Shown: in pieces, positions 26,296 to 35,075 of the stretch | Numbering within the stretch: position 1 is the first letter of the stretch | Layout of the letters: every line of letters begins with the position of its first letter | DNA from: Streptomyces melanogenes | GTDB taxonomy: Bacteria > Actinomycetota > Actinomycetes > Streptomycetales > Streptomycetaceae | Direction: 5' to 3' | Assembly: GCF_014649795.1 (NCBI RefSeq) | Contig: NZ_BMTS01000002.1 | Span: 62,001 to 126,000 of the forward strand | Length of the DNA stretch: 64,000 nt | Translations under genes and position numbers: made by a program | Notes under the pieces: model-generated | What the model saw: only the letters and a program-made list of their open reading frames with translations | Told to the model about the DNA's origin: nothing | Database searches by the model: none

Positions 26296-27087
26296 TCAGC
26301 CCGTACTGGCCGTACTGGCCGTACTGGCCGTACCGGTCGGCTCGGGCGCCAGGCCCAACTCCGCGTCCTCCGCCGCCTCGGCCTCGCGCCGCAGCAGCCG
26401 GAACCACATGAAGATCACGAACCCGGCGAAGACGAACCACTCGCCGGTGTAGCCGAGGTTCTGGAACGCCTTCAGGTCCAGGCCGGTGTTCTGCGGCTTG
26501 GCGGCCGGTACCGCCGTCATCCCCGCGTCGGCCTTGGTGAGCGTGATCCACGCGTCTTCCACCTCGTACGGCACGAGGTTGACCAGCGACGCCGCGCTGA
26601 TCATCCCGAGCTGGCCCCGGGGGAGTCCGCCCGAGGCGTTCACCCCGTCCGTCCCGGGCGTCTCGGAGGCCTGGAGCGCCCCGGCGACGGCGACCTCGCC
26701 GGTGGGCGGGGCGGGCGCCGGGCGCCCCTTCGGCAACCAGCCGCGCACCACGGGCAGCGCCTTGCCGCCGTCGGTACGCAGCAGGGTCAGCACGTACGAG
26801 CCGCTGCGGCCATCCACCCGGCGGTCCGGCACCAGGAACTGGTCCCCGTACCGCCCGGTCGCGCTCGCCGTGCGGCCCGAGGTCTTCTGGTCGACGGGCA
26901 GCAGCTCGCGCAGCGGTGCGGCCCGCTGCTCGGCCTGGTCGGGCCGCTCGTCGGCCGCGTTGTGCGACTGCACGCGGTCCTCGAAGCGGCCGAGCTGCCA
27001 GGACCCCATGAACACGCAGAAGGGGATGGCCAGCACGACGAAGACGTTGATCCCCCACCAGCGGGGCGTCAGCAGGAACCGGTACAC
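26296..27087 (-). CDS. SURF1-family cytochrome oxidase assembly protein
   Basis: The 263-residue membrane protein has an N-terminal membrane helix (INVFVVLAIPFCVFMGSWQLGRF, residues about 13-35) with the SURF1 hallmark GxWQLGR, a soluble beta domain with PVVRGWLP, and a C-terminal helix (EWFVFAGFVIFMWFRLL). SURF1 proteins help assemble heme a3 into cytochrome c oxidase. The C-terminus TASTASTASTG derives from a 9-base tandem repeat. GTG 27087 lacks a ribosome site; TACCGT is six bases upstream, consistent with leaderless translation. Confidence 0.88.
   Translation of the reverse strand: MYRFLLTPRWWGINVFVVLAIPFCVFMGSWQLGRFEDRVQSHNAADERPDQAEQRAAPLRELLPVDQKTSGRTASATGRYGDQFLVPDRRVDGRSGSYVLTLLRTDGGKALPVVRGWLPKGRPAPAPPTGEVAVAGALQASETPGTDGVNASGGLPRGQLGMISAASLVNLVPYEVEDAWITLTKADAGMTAVPAAKPQNTGLDLKAFQNLGYTGEWFVFAGFVIFMWFRLLRREAEAAEDAELGLAPEPTGTASTASTASTG
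26303..26329. repeat. 9-bp tandem repeat (three units)
   Basis: GTACTGGCC occurs three times in a row, in frame at the end of the SURF1 gene. It is a potential variable-number repeat. Confidence 0.9.
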
Positions 27088-27145
27088 ACCACCACGGTAC
27101 GGAATCCCTCCGGGGGGCTGGGGCGCGGGGTGCCCGCCCGTCTCG

Positions 27146-28921
27146 CTAGGGGGCCAGGTGCCTCCCCGCGAACTCCAGCTCCAGCCGCACCTGCTTGATC
27201 CGTTCCTCCACCACCAGCGATCCGTGCCCCGCGTCGTACCGGTACACCTCGTGCACCGCCCCCCGCGCCGCCAGTCGGTCCACGTAGTTCTCGACCTGGC
27301 GGATCGGGCAGCGCGGGTCGTTGACGCCCGCCGAGATGTAGACGGGGGCCTTCACCGCGTCCACGTACGTCAGCGGCGAGGAGGCCTCGAAGCGCTCCGG
27401 CACCTCCTCCGGCGTGCCGCCCAGCAGCGTCCGGTCCATCGCCTTCAGCGCTTCCATCTCGTCGTGGTACGCCGTCACATAGTCCGCGACCGGCACCACC
27501 GCGAGGCCGAGCGACCACGCGTCCGGCTGGGTGCCCAGGCCGAGCAGGGTCAGATAGCCGCCCCAGGACGCGCCCGCGAGCACCAGCCTGGCCGGGTCGG
27601 CGAGGCCGGACGAGACCGCCCACTCGCGGACCGCCGCCACGTCCTCCAGCTCGATGAGCCCGACCCGGTGCTTGAGCGCGTCCGTCCACTCCCTGCCGTA
27701 CCCCGTGGAGCCGCGGTAGTTGACGCGCACCACCGCGTACCCGTGGTCCAGCCACGCCGCCGGGCCCGCCGCGAACGCGTCGCTGTCGTGCCAGGTCGGG
27801 CCGCCGTGGAGCTCGAAGACGGTCGGGAACGGGCCCGCCCCGGCCGGCCGCTGCACCAGCGCGTGGATCCGGCCCCCGGGCCCCTCCACCCACGCGTCCT
27901 CCACCGGGACCGAGCCCGGCGCCTTCATGCCCGGGGGATCGAGGACGACCGCGCCCGTGGTGGAGCGCACCTCCGAGGGGCGCGCCGCCGACGACCACAG
28001 GTACTCCACGGTCCCGTCGGGCCGGGCCGTCGCGCCGGAGACGGAACCGGCCGGGGTCTCCACCTCGACCAGCTCGGCCGCCGCCAGGTCGTACCGGAAC
28101 AGCTCGCTGCGGGCCTCGAAGCTGTGCACGACGAGCAGCGCCGAGCCGTCCGGGTACCACTCCGCCACCACGTCGCCCGGCAGTTCCAGCGCGAGCTCGG
28201 TCTCCTCGCCGGACGCCACGTCCCACACCATCGGCTCCCAGCGCCCCCGGCGCTGGTGTGCGATCAGCAGCCGGGTGTCGCCGGGCAGCGGTGCGAAGCC
28301 GAGCACCTCAAGGCCCAGCTCCTCCGCGCCGCCCTTGGTGTCGTCGAGCTCGGCGGCCGTGGAGCCGTCGAGCCGGACCACGCGCAGCGCCGAGTGCATC
28401 GCGTCGCCGTGCTCGGTGTGCTCCAGGGCGATCAGCGCCCCGTCGTGCGAGAGGTCGCCGACGCCCGCCGACTCGCGGTGCCGGTAGATCTCCACCGGTG
28501 CGGTCCCGGGCCGCACCACGTGGACCGTCGTGCCGTCGTCGTCGGTGGAGCGGCCGACCACCGCCGTGCCGTCCCGGCCGAGCGCCAGGCCCGCCGGGTA
28601 GGACGGCTCCAGGCCGGGCACGGCGGGCTCGTCGTCCCCGCCGCCGAACGGCTGGCGCATCCACACGCCGAACTCGTCGCCGTCCGTGTCGCTGAACCAC
28701 CAGATCCACTCGCCGTCCGGCGTCAGCACCCCGTCCGTCGTCCCGTTCGGCCGGTCCGTCGCCTGGCGCTGGGCGCCGGTCGCCCGGTCCCATGCGTACA
28801 GCTCGTACGTCCCCGTCGCGTTCGACACGAACAGCGAGCGGTCCGGGGCGTCCTCCGCCCAGTCGGGGAGCCCGACCCGGGGCGCCCTGAACCGCTTCTC
28901 CCACTCCGGCATCTCGTTCAT
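27146..28921 (-). CDS. Prolyl-oligopeptidase-family (S9) serine peptidase
   Basis: The 591-residue cytosolic enzyme has an N-terminal beta-propeller (about 20-340; WWFSDTDGDEFGVW and similar blades) and a C-terminal alpha/beta hydrolase domain. The nucleophile is in GASWGG (about 438), Asp is in GVNDPRCPI and His in DAGHGS. Length fits acylaminoacyl-peptidase types. Three ATGs cluster at the start (28933, 28930, 28921); I chose 28921 as it begins the conserved NEMPEWEKRFRAPR, but GGGG is very close to it and the choice is uncertain. No signal peptide. Confidence 0.9.
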   Translation of the reverse strand: MNEMPEWEKRFRAPRVGLPDWAEDAPDRSLFVSNATGTYELYAWDRATGAQRQATDRPNGTTDGVLTPDGEWIWWFSDTDGDEFGVWMRQPFGGGDDEPAVPGLEPSYPAGLALGRDGTAVVGRSTDDDGTTVHVVRPGTAPVEIYRHRESAGVGDLSHDGALIALEHTEHGDAMHSALRVVRLDGSTAAELDDTKGGAEELGLEVLGFAPLPGDTRLLIAHQRRGRWEPMVWDVASGEETELALELPGDVVAEWYPDGSALLVVHSFEARSELFRYDLAAAELVEVETPAGSVSGATARPDGTVEYLWSSAARPSEVRSTTGAVVLDPPGMKAPGSVPVEDAWVEGPGGRIHALVQRPAGAGPFPTVFELHGGPTWHDSDAFAAGPAAWLDHGYAVVRVNYRGSTGYGREWTDALKHRVGLIELEDVAAVREWAVSSGLADPARLVLAGASWGGYLTLLGLGTQPDAWSLGLAVVPVADYVTAYHDEMEALKAMDRTLLGGTPEEVPERFEASSPLTYVDAVKAPVYISAGVNDPRCPIRQVENYVDRLAARGAVHEVYRYDAGHGSLVVEERIKQVRLELEFAGRHLAP

Positions 28922-29018
28922 GGACCCCATCATGCGCCGCCCCGCCGACAACCCGCCCACACCGTCCGCAGCCTGTGGACAACTCCGTGCGTGTACATGC
29001 CGGGCGGGTCGGCGGCGG

Positions 29019-29309
29019 TTACGGGCGCGGCGCGTCGGCGGGGTGCGGTGCGGGGGTCTGGGCGGGAGTCTGGGTCGAGGCCTGAGCCGTGCTCCGGTCG
29101 GCGGAGGGCTGGACGACCACGGTCGGCGTCACGGCCCCCGCCTCGCCCCCCGACTCGTCCTTCATCGCCCGCGTCTCGCTCTTGAGGATCCGCAGCGACT
29201 TGCCCAGGGCCCGCGCCGTGTCAGGGAGCTTCTTGGAGCCGAAGAGCAGGATCAGCACCACGGCAACGATCAGCAGATGCCAGGGCTCCAGGCCATTGCG
29301 CAGGAACAT
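29019..29309 (-). CDS. tatA: Twin-arginine translocase subunit TatA
   Basis: The 96-residue protein has the TatA hallmark: a short N-terminus, one membrane helix ([23 protein letters not shown], residues 7-29), the amphipathic helix [16 protein letters not shown] and a Thr/Pro/Gln-rich cytosolic tail. TatA oligomers form the pore for folded-protein export. GGGAAGGACG precedes the ATG. It is divergent from an LCP gene. No tatC is next to it. Confidence 0.95.
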   Translation of the reverse strand: MFLRNGLEPWHLLIVAVVLILLFGSKKLPDTARALGKSLRILKSETRAMKDESGGEAGAVTPTVVVQPSADRSTAQASTQTPAQTPAPHPADAPRP

Positions 29310-29352
29310 CCCGTCGTCCTTCCCTCTCGGCTTCTCTCTCAGTAAGACTTGC

Positions 29353-29369
29353 TACATTGCGCAACTGTA
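29353..29369. promoter_or_regulatory. Imperfect palindrome in the tatA/LCP divergent promoter
   Basis: TACATTGCGCAACTGTA centres on the perfect TTGCGCAA with TACA/TGTA flanks. It lies in the 90-base gap between divergent genes and could be an operator for a dimeric regulator. No -10/-35 pair is obvious around it. Confidence 0.35.
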
Positions 29370-29399
29370 CAACCAAACGGACACGGATAGGGCGTACGG

Positions 29400-30926
29400 A
29401 TGGCAGGCAGCCACAAGGCGGGACACGGGCGCGGCGGAAGCCGGAAGGGCGCCGCCGGCGCGCCCCCGGCCCGGCGGCGCAGACGCGGCAAACTGCGTCT
29501 GGTGCTCGCCCTGCTGGTGTCCCTGCTCGTCCTCGCCGTGGCCGGGGTCGGCTGGCTCTACCTCCAGCTCAACGGCGACATCCGCACCTTCGACGACGGC
29601 GGGGTCTCCGGCGAGCGCCCGGCCGCCTCGGCCAAGGGCCAGAACGTCCTGGTCATCGGCTCGGACTCGCGCGCGGGGGACAACGAGCAGTACGGCCACG
29701 GCGACGGTGACATCGGCCGCTCGGACACCGCGTTCCTGATGCACGTCCACGCCGACCACAAGCACGCCACGGCCGTCTCCATACCCCGCGACACCCTGGT
29801 CGACGTACCGCCCTGCAAGCTGCCGAACGGCACCTGGACCAAGACGCAGCACAACGTGATGTTCAACTCGGCGTTCTCCGTGGGCGACACCGCCAAGGGC
29901 AACCCGGCCTGCACCCAGAACACCGTCGAGAAGCTGACCGGGCTGCGCGTCGACCACACCGTCGTCGTGGACTTCGCGGGCTTCGCCAAGATGACCGAGG
30001 CCGTCGGCGGCGTCCAGGTCTGCGTGCCCAAGGACATCTACCAGGGCGACCTCAACCCCAACCTCCACGCGCGCGGGGAGCGGCTGTTCACCAAGGGCGT
30101 CCAGGAGGTCTCCGGCCAGAAGGCGCTCGACTACGTACGCATCCGGCACGGCATAGGCGACGGCTCCGACATCGGCCGCATCCAGCGCCAGCAGGCGTTC
30201 ATCGCCAGCCTCATGAAGAAGGTGAAGTCGCAGGGCCTCAGCCCGACCACCCTCTTCCCGCTCGCCAAGGCCGCGACCGCCTCCATGACCGTCGACCCGG
30301 GCCTCGGCTCGGCCGACAAGCTGATCTCCTTCGCCATGTCGATGAAGAGCATCGACCTGCACAACACCAAGTTCGTCACCCTGCCCTGGCGGTACGAGGG
30401 CGCGCGCGTGGCGATAGTGAAGCCGCAGGCCGACGCGCTCTTCGCGGCCCTGCGTGCGGACCGGACCGTCGACGGCAAGGACGCGGGCGGCAAGCAGGAG
30501 CAGGCCCGGGCAGCCTCCCCGAGCCCGAGTCCGAGCGCCCCGCCGTCGGGCGCCGGGGTGTCCGTCGCCGTCTACAACGGCACCACCACCAAGGGCCTGG
30601 CCGCCCGCGCCGCCGACTCCCTCAAGGCGGGCGGCTACACGGTCACCGGCACGGCGACCGCCGCCACCCAGGACTTCGTGCACACCGTCATCGAGTACGG
30701 GCCGGGCGCACGCGCCCACGCCGACGCCCTCGCCCAGCGCTTTCCCGGCGCGCTGCTGCGCCAGGCCAAGGCCCCGGGGCTCAGCGTCATCCTGGGTGCG
30801 AAGTACGCGGAAGCCCCGGCGGGCGACGCCTCCTCGAACAGCGCCCCCGCCGCCGTCCCCTCCGAGGTCGCGGACAAGGCCCGCTCGGCGGACGACAACA
30901 TCTGCTCCGGCCTCTCGTACGGGTAG
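29400..30926 (+). CDS. LytR-CpsA-Psr (LCP) family cell-wall ligase with LytR_C domain
   Basis: The 508-residue membrane-anchored protein has a basic N-terminus, one membrane helix (LRLVLALLVSLLVLAVAGVG, about 33-52), the LCP catalytic domain (NVLVIGSDSRAGDN, RSDTAFLMHV, SIPRDTLVDVP, DYVRIRHG with the phosphate-binding Arg residues) and, after a Ser/Pro linker, a LytR_C domain (VSVAVYNGTTTKGLAARAAD). LCP proteins transfer lipid-linked glycopolymers to peptidoglycan outside the membrane. GGATAGGG precedes the ATG. Confidence 0.94.
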   Translation: MAGSHKAGHGRGGSRKGAAGAPPARRRRRGKLRLVLALLVSLLVLAVAGVGWLYLQLNGDIRTFDDGGVSGERPAASAKGQNVLVIGSDSRAGDNEQYGHGDGDIGRSDTAFLMHVHADHKHATAVSIPRDTLVDVPPCKLPNGTWTKTQHNVMFNSAFSVGDTAKGNPACTQNTVEKLTGLRVDHTVVVDFAGFAKMTEAVGGVQVCVPKDIYQGDLNPNLHARGERLFTKGVQEVSGQKALDYVRIRHGIGDGSDIGRIQRQQAFIASLMKKVKSQGLSPTTLFPLAKAATASMTVDPGLGSADKLISFAMSMKSIDLHNTKFVTLPWRYEGARVAIVKPQADALFAALRADRTVDGKDAGGKQEQARAASPSPSPSAPPSGAGVSVAVYNGTTTKGLAARAADSLKAGGYTVTGTATAATQDFVHTVIEYGPGARAHADALAQRFPGALLRQAKAPGLSVILGAKYAEAPAGDASSNSAPAAVPSEVADKARSADDNICSGLSYG

Positions 30927-31011
30927 GCCGACACGACGGGCAACAAGACGGAGCCGCACCACGGATCAACACCATGGAAAGGCAAAGCCGTTCGTTCGCC
31001 GTACTCCCGCA

Positions 31012-31044
31012 CCTCACAACTCGTTCATATTCGGCTCATAGCTT
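31012..31044 (+). promoter_or_regulatory. PHO box (PhoP binding repeats)
   Basis: Three 11-base units in register each contain TCA at the same place: CCTCACAACTC (31012), GTTCATATTCG (31023) and GCTCATAGCTT (31034). The second and third fit the Streptomyces PHO-box unit G(G/T)TCAYYYRSG well. They sit immediately before the alkaline phosphatase gene. Confidence 0.8.
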
Positions 31045-31051
31045 CGCCGCC

Positions 31052-32590
31052 ATGAGATCCATGGGACACAAGCGCCGCAAGGCGCTGACGGTGGTGGCAC
31101 TGGCCTCCGCCGTCGCGGCGGGCAGTGCCGTCACGGCCAACTCCGCCCCGCAGCACGACGCCCGCCCGTTCCCGGGCCACGGGCAGGAGATACACAACGT
31201 CATCTACCTGCTCGGCGACGGCATGGGCCGCACCCACGTCACCGCCGGCCGCGAGCGCTACTACGGCGCCCAGGGCAAGCTGAACATGGAGCGCCTGCCC
31301 TACACGGGCGCGGTCGCCACCTACGCCGTCGAGAAGGGCACCGACCAGCCCGCGCTGGTCACCGACTCGGCGAGCTCCGCCACCGCGTGGTCGTCCGGCG
31401 TGAAGACGTACAACGCCGCGCTCGGCGTGGACGCGTACGAGAAGCGCCGCGTCACGCTGATGGAGCAGGCCAAGAAGGCCGGCTTCGCCACCGGCAACGT
31501 CTCCACCGCCGAGATCACCGACGCCACCCCCGGCGCCCAGTTCAGCCACGTGCTGCTGCGCGGCTGCCAGGGACCGGTCTACTCGGACGCGGCCTGCCTT
31601 CCGAAGAACGCGGACGGCTCGTACGAGAAGGCCCCCGAGGACAAGACGCTGATCACCCCGGTCGCCGAGCAGATCGCCCGCAACGGCACCGCCGACGTGG
31701 TCCTCGGCGGTGGCCTCGCCCGCTTCGAGCCGGACGACCAGAAGGCCCTCCAGGCCCAGGGCTACCAGGTGCTCGGCAGCTTCGGCGACCCGAGCCTGCC
31801 CGCGCAGACCGCCGCCAGCCAGAAGGTCGCCACCAAGGCCGACCTCGCCGGCGTCAAGGGCAAGAAGGTCGTCGGCCTCTTCAACCGCGGCAACCTGACC
31901 GTCGAGCAGGCCAAGGCCGGGCTCCCGGCGGACGCCCCGCAGCAGCAGGAGCCGAGCCTCTCCGAGATGGCGAAGAAGTCGATCGACCTGCTCAACGGCC
32001 GGTCCAAGAAGGGCTTCTTCCTCCAGATCGAGGGCGCCCAGATCGACAAGCGCTCGCACGCCAACGACGCGGCCCAGACGCTCGCCGAGGTCAAGGCGTT
32101 CGACGACGCGGTCAAGGCGGCGACCGACTTCGCCAAGAAGGACGGGCACACGCTGGTCATCGTGACCGCCGACCACGAGTGCGCGGGCTTCAACATCATC
32201 GAGAAGGGCACGTACACCAACGCCGAGGCCGTCGCGCCCCCGGCCAACACGGACGCGGGCAACCCGGCGAACAACTCGAAGCCGTCGCGCGACAAGTCGG
32301 GTGCCAAGGACCCGGTCCGCTCGTCCGGCATCCTCAACGGCGCCGGCTCCGGCGACGTCAAGAACTTCGCCCCGGCGACGTTCCGTACGCCCGACGACGC
32401 GGCCGGCGTCAAGGACGGCAGCCCCGAGGCGAGCCTCTGGCTGACCTACCTCTCCGGCAACCACACCGGCGCCGACGTGCCGATCTACGCCTACGGGCCG
32501 GGCGCCGAGAAGTTCGCGGCGAGCCAGATCAACACCGAGCTGTACGGCAAGATGTACCGCTCGCTGTTCGGCCGGGCGCCGCGCGGCTGA
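31052..32590 (+). CDS. Secreted alkaline phosphatase (PhoA-type)
   Basis: The 512-residue secreted enzyme hydrolyses phosphomonoesters outside the cell. The signal peptide has KRRK and ALTVVALASAVAAGSAV, cleaved near residue 31. The metal and catalytic motifs are YLLGDGMG (about 50) and the nucleophile Ser in TDSASSATAW. ADHECAGF and GNHTGADVPIYAYGPGA supply the C-terminal zinc ligands. Phosphate control is expected from the PHO box just upstream. The PHO box ends eight bases before ATG 31052, so either the transcript is leaderless or ATG 31061 is used; an upstream in-frame ATG at 30974 would put the PHO box inside the gene. Confidence 0.93.
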   Translation: MRSMGHKRRKALTVVALASAVAAGSAVTANSAPQHDARPFPGHGQEIHNVIYLLGDGMGRTHVTAGRERYYGAQGKLNMERLPYTGAVATYAVEKGTDQPALVTDSASSATAWSSGVKTYNAALGVDAYEKRRVTLMEQAKKAGFATGNVSTAEITDATPGAQFSHVLLRGCQGPVYSDAACLPKNADGSYEKAPEDKTLITPVAEQIARNGTADVVLGGGLARFEPDDQKALQAQGYQVLGSFGDPSLPAQTAASQKVATKADLAGVKGKKVVGLFNRGNLTVEQAKAGLPADAPQQQEPSLSEMAKKSIDLLNGRSKKGFFLQIEGAQIDKRSHANDAAQTLAEVKAFDDAVKAATDFAKKDGHTLVIVTADHECAGFNIIEKGTYTNAEAVAPPANTDAGNPANNSKPSRDKSGAKDPVRSSGILNGAGSGDVKNFAPATFRTPDDAAGVKDGSPEASLWLTYLSGNHTGADVPIYAYGPGAEKFAASQINTELYGKMYRSLFGRAPRG

Positions 32591-32616
32591 CGCGGCAGGG
32601 CCGTCGAGTGAGCGAC

Positions 32617-32630
32617 GTTTCACGTGAAAC
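32617..32630. other. parS site 1 (ParB binding)
   Basis: GTTTCACGTGAAAC is a perfect 14-base palindrome identical to the core of the Streptomyces parS consensus. It lies 26 bases after the phosphatase stop codon. Confidence 0.93.
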
Positions 32631-32651
32631 GCGGACTGTTCCACACGAGCT

Positions 32652-32665
32652 GTTTCACGTGAAAC
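32652..32665. other. parS site 2 (ParB binding)
   Basis: A second identical GTTTCACGTGAAAC lies 35 bases from the first, preceded by the consensus outer T. Paired parS sites help nucleate the ParB complex near the origin. Confidence 0.94.
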
Positions 32666-32779
32666 GCCGCCCCAACAGCCTGCTCCCCCACGGCGGTTGA
32701 CCCGCCGTGGCCATGCTTCACCAGGGGCCGGGGGACCACCCCTCTCCCGGCCCCGCACCCGCCGACACAGGAGTACGCA

Positions 32780-33346
32780 GTGAACCGCTCGATCCGTCTG
32801 GCCGCTCTCGCCCTGACCGCCCTGGCCCTCACCACGGCCTGCGGAGGCTCCGACGGCGACAAGGCCGACGCCGGGCAGCGGCCCGCGCAGGCCGAACAGG
32901 CGGCGGCCCCGGCCGTCACCTTCCCCGCGCCGAGCGGCGCCCCGGCACCCGCCGCGACCCTCGCCAAGGTTCCGGCGAAGGGCGAAGTGCGGCTGGAGCA
33001 GGGCCCGTTCACGGATCGCGTACGGGTCACCAAGCTCCAGCTCTCCGAGAAGGCCTCCGGGAAGTCGTCCGTCACCGGCCACTTCGCCATCACCTCCGAC
33101 GTGAGCGACGTGCTCGCGCTCGAACTGCGCGCCGCGTTCTACGACGAGAGCGGCCACCTCGTCGGCACCGGCTCCTTCCAGTACGCGGAGGAGGGCGAGG
33201 CGGGCGAGGCCGCCCACGGCACCCCCGGGCACGCCGGACCTCGCGCCGAGGGCGCGGGCATCGACTTCACCGCCGTACCGAAGCCCCCGCTCACGGGGAA
33301 GGCGGCGAGCGCGGTCCTGTCCGTGCCGGTACTGGTCAACGAGTAG
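32780..33346 (+). CDS. Lipoprotein, unknown function
   Basis: The 188-residue protein has a lipoprotein signal peptide with lipobox LTTAC (Cys21), then an Ala/Pro-rich linker (about 25-65) and a beta-rich domain (VRVTKLQLSEKASGKSSVTGH onward, then LELRAAFYDESGHLVGTG). The domain resembles generic FxLYD-like extracellular folds, but I cannot assign it. GTG 32780 is preceded by AGGAG. It is separated from the phosphatase gene by the parS pair. Confidence 0.85.
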   Translation: MNRSIRLAALALTALALTTACGGSDGDKADAGQRPAQAEQAAAPAVTFPAPSGAPAPAATLAKVPAKGEVRLEQGPFTDRVRVTKLQLSEKASGKSSVTGHFAITSDVSDVLALELRAAFYDESGHLVGTGSFQYAEEGEAGEAAHGTPGHAGPRAEGAGIDFTAVPKPPLTGKAASAVLSVPVLVNE

Positions 33347-33390
33347 CGGTCAACGGTCAGTTGTAGCCGTTGGCGCCGGGCGCGCGGCCT

Positions 33391-35052
33391 TCACGCCAGC
33401 CGCCGCGCCAGCGCCCGTCCCGCCGCCCGGCCCGAGAAGATGCAGCCGCCGAGGAACGTCCCCTCCAGCGCGTTGTAGCCGTGCACCCCGCCGCCGCCGA
33501 ACCCGGCGACCTCACCGGCCGCGTACAGCCCGTCGAACGGGGTCCCGTCCGGCCGTACGACCTGCGAGTCGAGCGTCGTCTCCAGGCCGCCGAGCGTCTT
33601 GCGCGTCAGCACGTGCAGCCGTACGGCGATGAGCGGCCCGTGTGCCGGGTCGAGCAGCCGGTGCGGCTTGGCGACCCGGGTGATGCGGTCCGGCCAGTAC
33701 GCGCGCGCGTTGCGCATCGACATGACCTGGAAGTCCTTGCCGTACCCGTTGTCGATCTCGCGGTCGCGGGCCCGGATCTCCCGCTCCACCTGGTCGAGTT
33801 CGAGCTTGGGGCCGGGCGAGATCGCGTTCATGCCGTCGACCAGGTCGCGCAGCGAGCGGCGGACGACGAAGTCCTCGCCGTGGTCGAGGAACGCCTGCAC
33901 GGGCCCGGGTGCGCCCTTGCGTACGCGTGACAGGACCAGCTTCAGGTCCTTGCCGGTGATGTCGGGGTTCTGCTCCGAGCCGGAGAGCGCGAACTCCTTC
34001 TCCACGATGGAACGCGTCAGCACGAACCAGGTGTGGTCGTGGCCGGTCCCCACGATGTGCTTGAGCGTGCCGAGGGTGTCGTGGCCGGGGAAGAGCGGCG
34101 CGGGCAGCCGCCGCCCGGTCGCGTCCAGCCACAGCGAGGACGGGCCCGGGATGATCCGGATGCCGTGGCCGGGCCAGATCGGGTCCCAGTTCTTCAGGCC
34201 CTCGGTGTAGTGCCACATCCGGTCGCGGTTGACGATCGAGCCGCCCGCGTTCTCGGTGATCCCCAGCATCCGCCCGTCGACGTACGCGGGCACACCGGTC
34301 ACCATCGAGCGCGGCGCGGGCCCCATCCGCTCCACCGGCCAGTTCTTGCGGACCAGGTCGTGGTCGCCGCCGATGCCGCCGGAGGTGACGACGACGGCCT
34401 GCGCCCGCAGCTCGAACTCGCCTGCGGGCTCCCGCGAGGAGGCCACACCGCGCGGCTCCGACGAGGGCACCAGGACGCTTCCGCGCACCCCGACCGCCGC
34501 CCCGCCCTCGACGATCAGGTCGTCCACGCGATGGCGGTACTTGAAGGTGACGAGCCCGCGCGCGGCGGCCGCCAGGACCGGCTCGCGGAAGACCCGGACG
34601 ACCTCGGGCCCGGTCCCCCAGGTCAGATGGAAGCGGGGCACCGAGTTGCCGTGCCCGCCCGCGGTGCCCGCGCCGCGCTCGGCCCACCCGACGGTCGCCG
34701 TGACCTTCAGCCCGAGCCCGTACAGATAGCTCCGCTTCTGCCCGGCGGCGAAGTTGACGTACGCCTTCGCCCACTGGCGCGGCCAGTGGTCCTCGCGCTC
34801 GCGGTCGAAGGCGGCCGAGCCCATCCAGTCGGCGAGCGCCAGGTCGTACGAGTCCTTGATGCCCATCCGGCGCTGCTCGGGACTGTTCACGAAGAACAGC
34901 CCGCCCAGCGACCAGAAGGCCTGGCCGCCGAGGTTGGCCTCGTTCTCCTGGTCGACGACGAGCACCTTGCGGCCCGCGCGGACGAGTTCGTACGTGGCGA
35001 CGAGCCCGGCGAGGCCGGCTCCCACGACGATGACATCGGCGTCGTCACTCAC
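33391..35052 (-). CDS. FAD-binding dehydrogenase (fumarate reductase/ketosteroid dehydrogenase-like)
   Basis: The 553-residue flavoprotein starts with the dinucleotide motif VIVVGAGLAGLVATYELVRAG (split 7-27) and the acidic VVDQENEANLGGQAFWSLGG. It ends with the FAD-binding GLYAAGEVAGFGGGGVHGYNAL pattern. It fits the putative FAD-binding dehydrogenase group related to fumarate reductase flavoprotein; the substrate is unknown. GTG 35052 is preceded by AGGAGA. It follows a TetR gene by 23 bases on the same strand, so the two form an operon and the TetR protein probably controls it. Confidence 0.9.
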   Translation of the reverse strand: MSDDADVIVVGAGLAGLVATYELVRAGRKVLVVDQENEANLGGQAFWSLGGLFFVNSPEQRRMGIKDSYDLALADWMGSAAFDREREDHWPRQWAKAYVNFAAGQKRSYLYGLGLKVTATVGWAERGAGTAGGHGNSVPRFHLTWGTGPEVVRVFREPVLAAAARGLVTFKYRHRVDDLIVEGGAAVGVRGSVLVPSSEPRGVASSREPAGEFELRAQAVVVTSGGIGGDHDLVRKNWPVERMGPAPRSMVTGVPAYVDGRMLGITENAGGSIVNRDRMWHYTEGLKNWDPIWPGHGIRIIPGPSSLWLDATGRRLPAPLFPGHDTLGTLKHIVGTGHDHTWFVLTRSIVEKEFALSGSEQNPDITGKDLKLVLSRVRKGAPGPVQAFLDHGEDFVVRRSLRDLVDGMNAISPGPKLELDQVEREIRARDREIDNGYGKDFQVMSMRNARAYWPDRITRVAKPHRLLDPAHGPLIAVRLHVLTRKTLGGLETTLDSQVVRPDGTPFDGLYAAGEVAGFGGGGVHGYNALEGTFLGGCIFSGRAAGRALARRLA

Positions 35053-35075
35053 GGCGGTCTCCTGGGAGGTAGGGG

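Noticed and set aside
30974..31051. Upstream ATG 30974 as the start of the alkaline phosphatase
   Set aside because: It would bury the PHO box inside the coding region and place 26 residues before the signal peptide.
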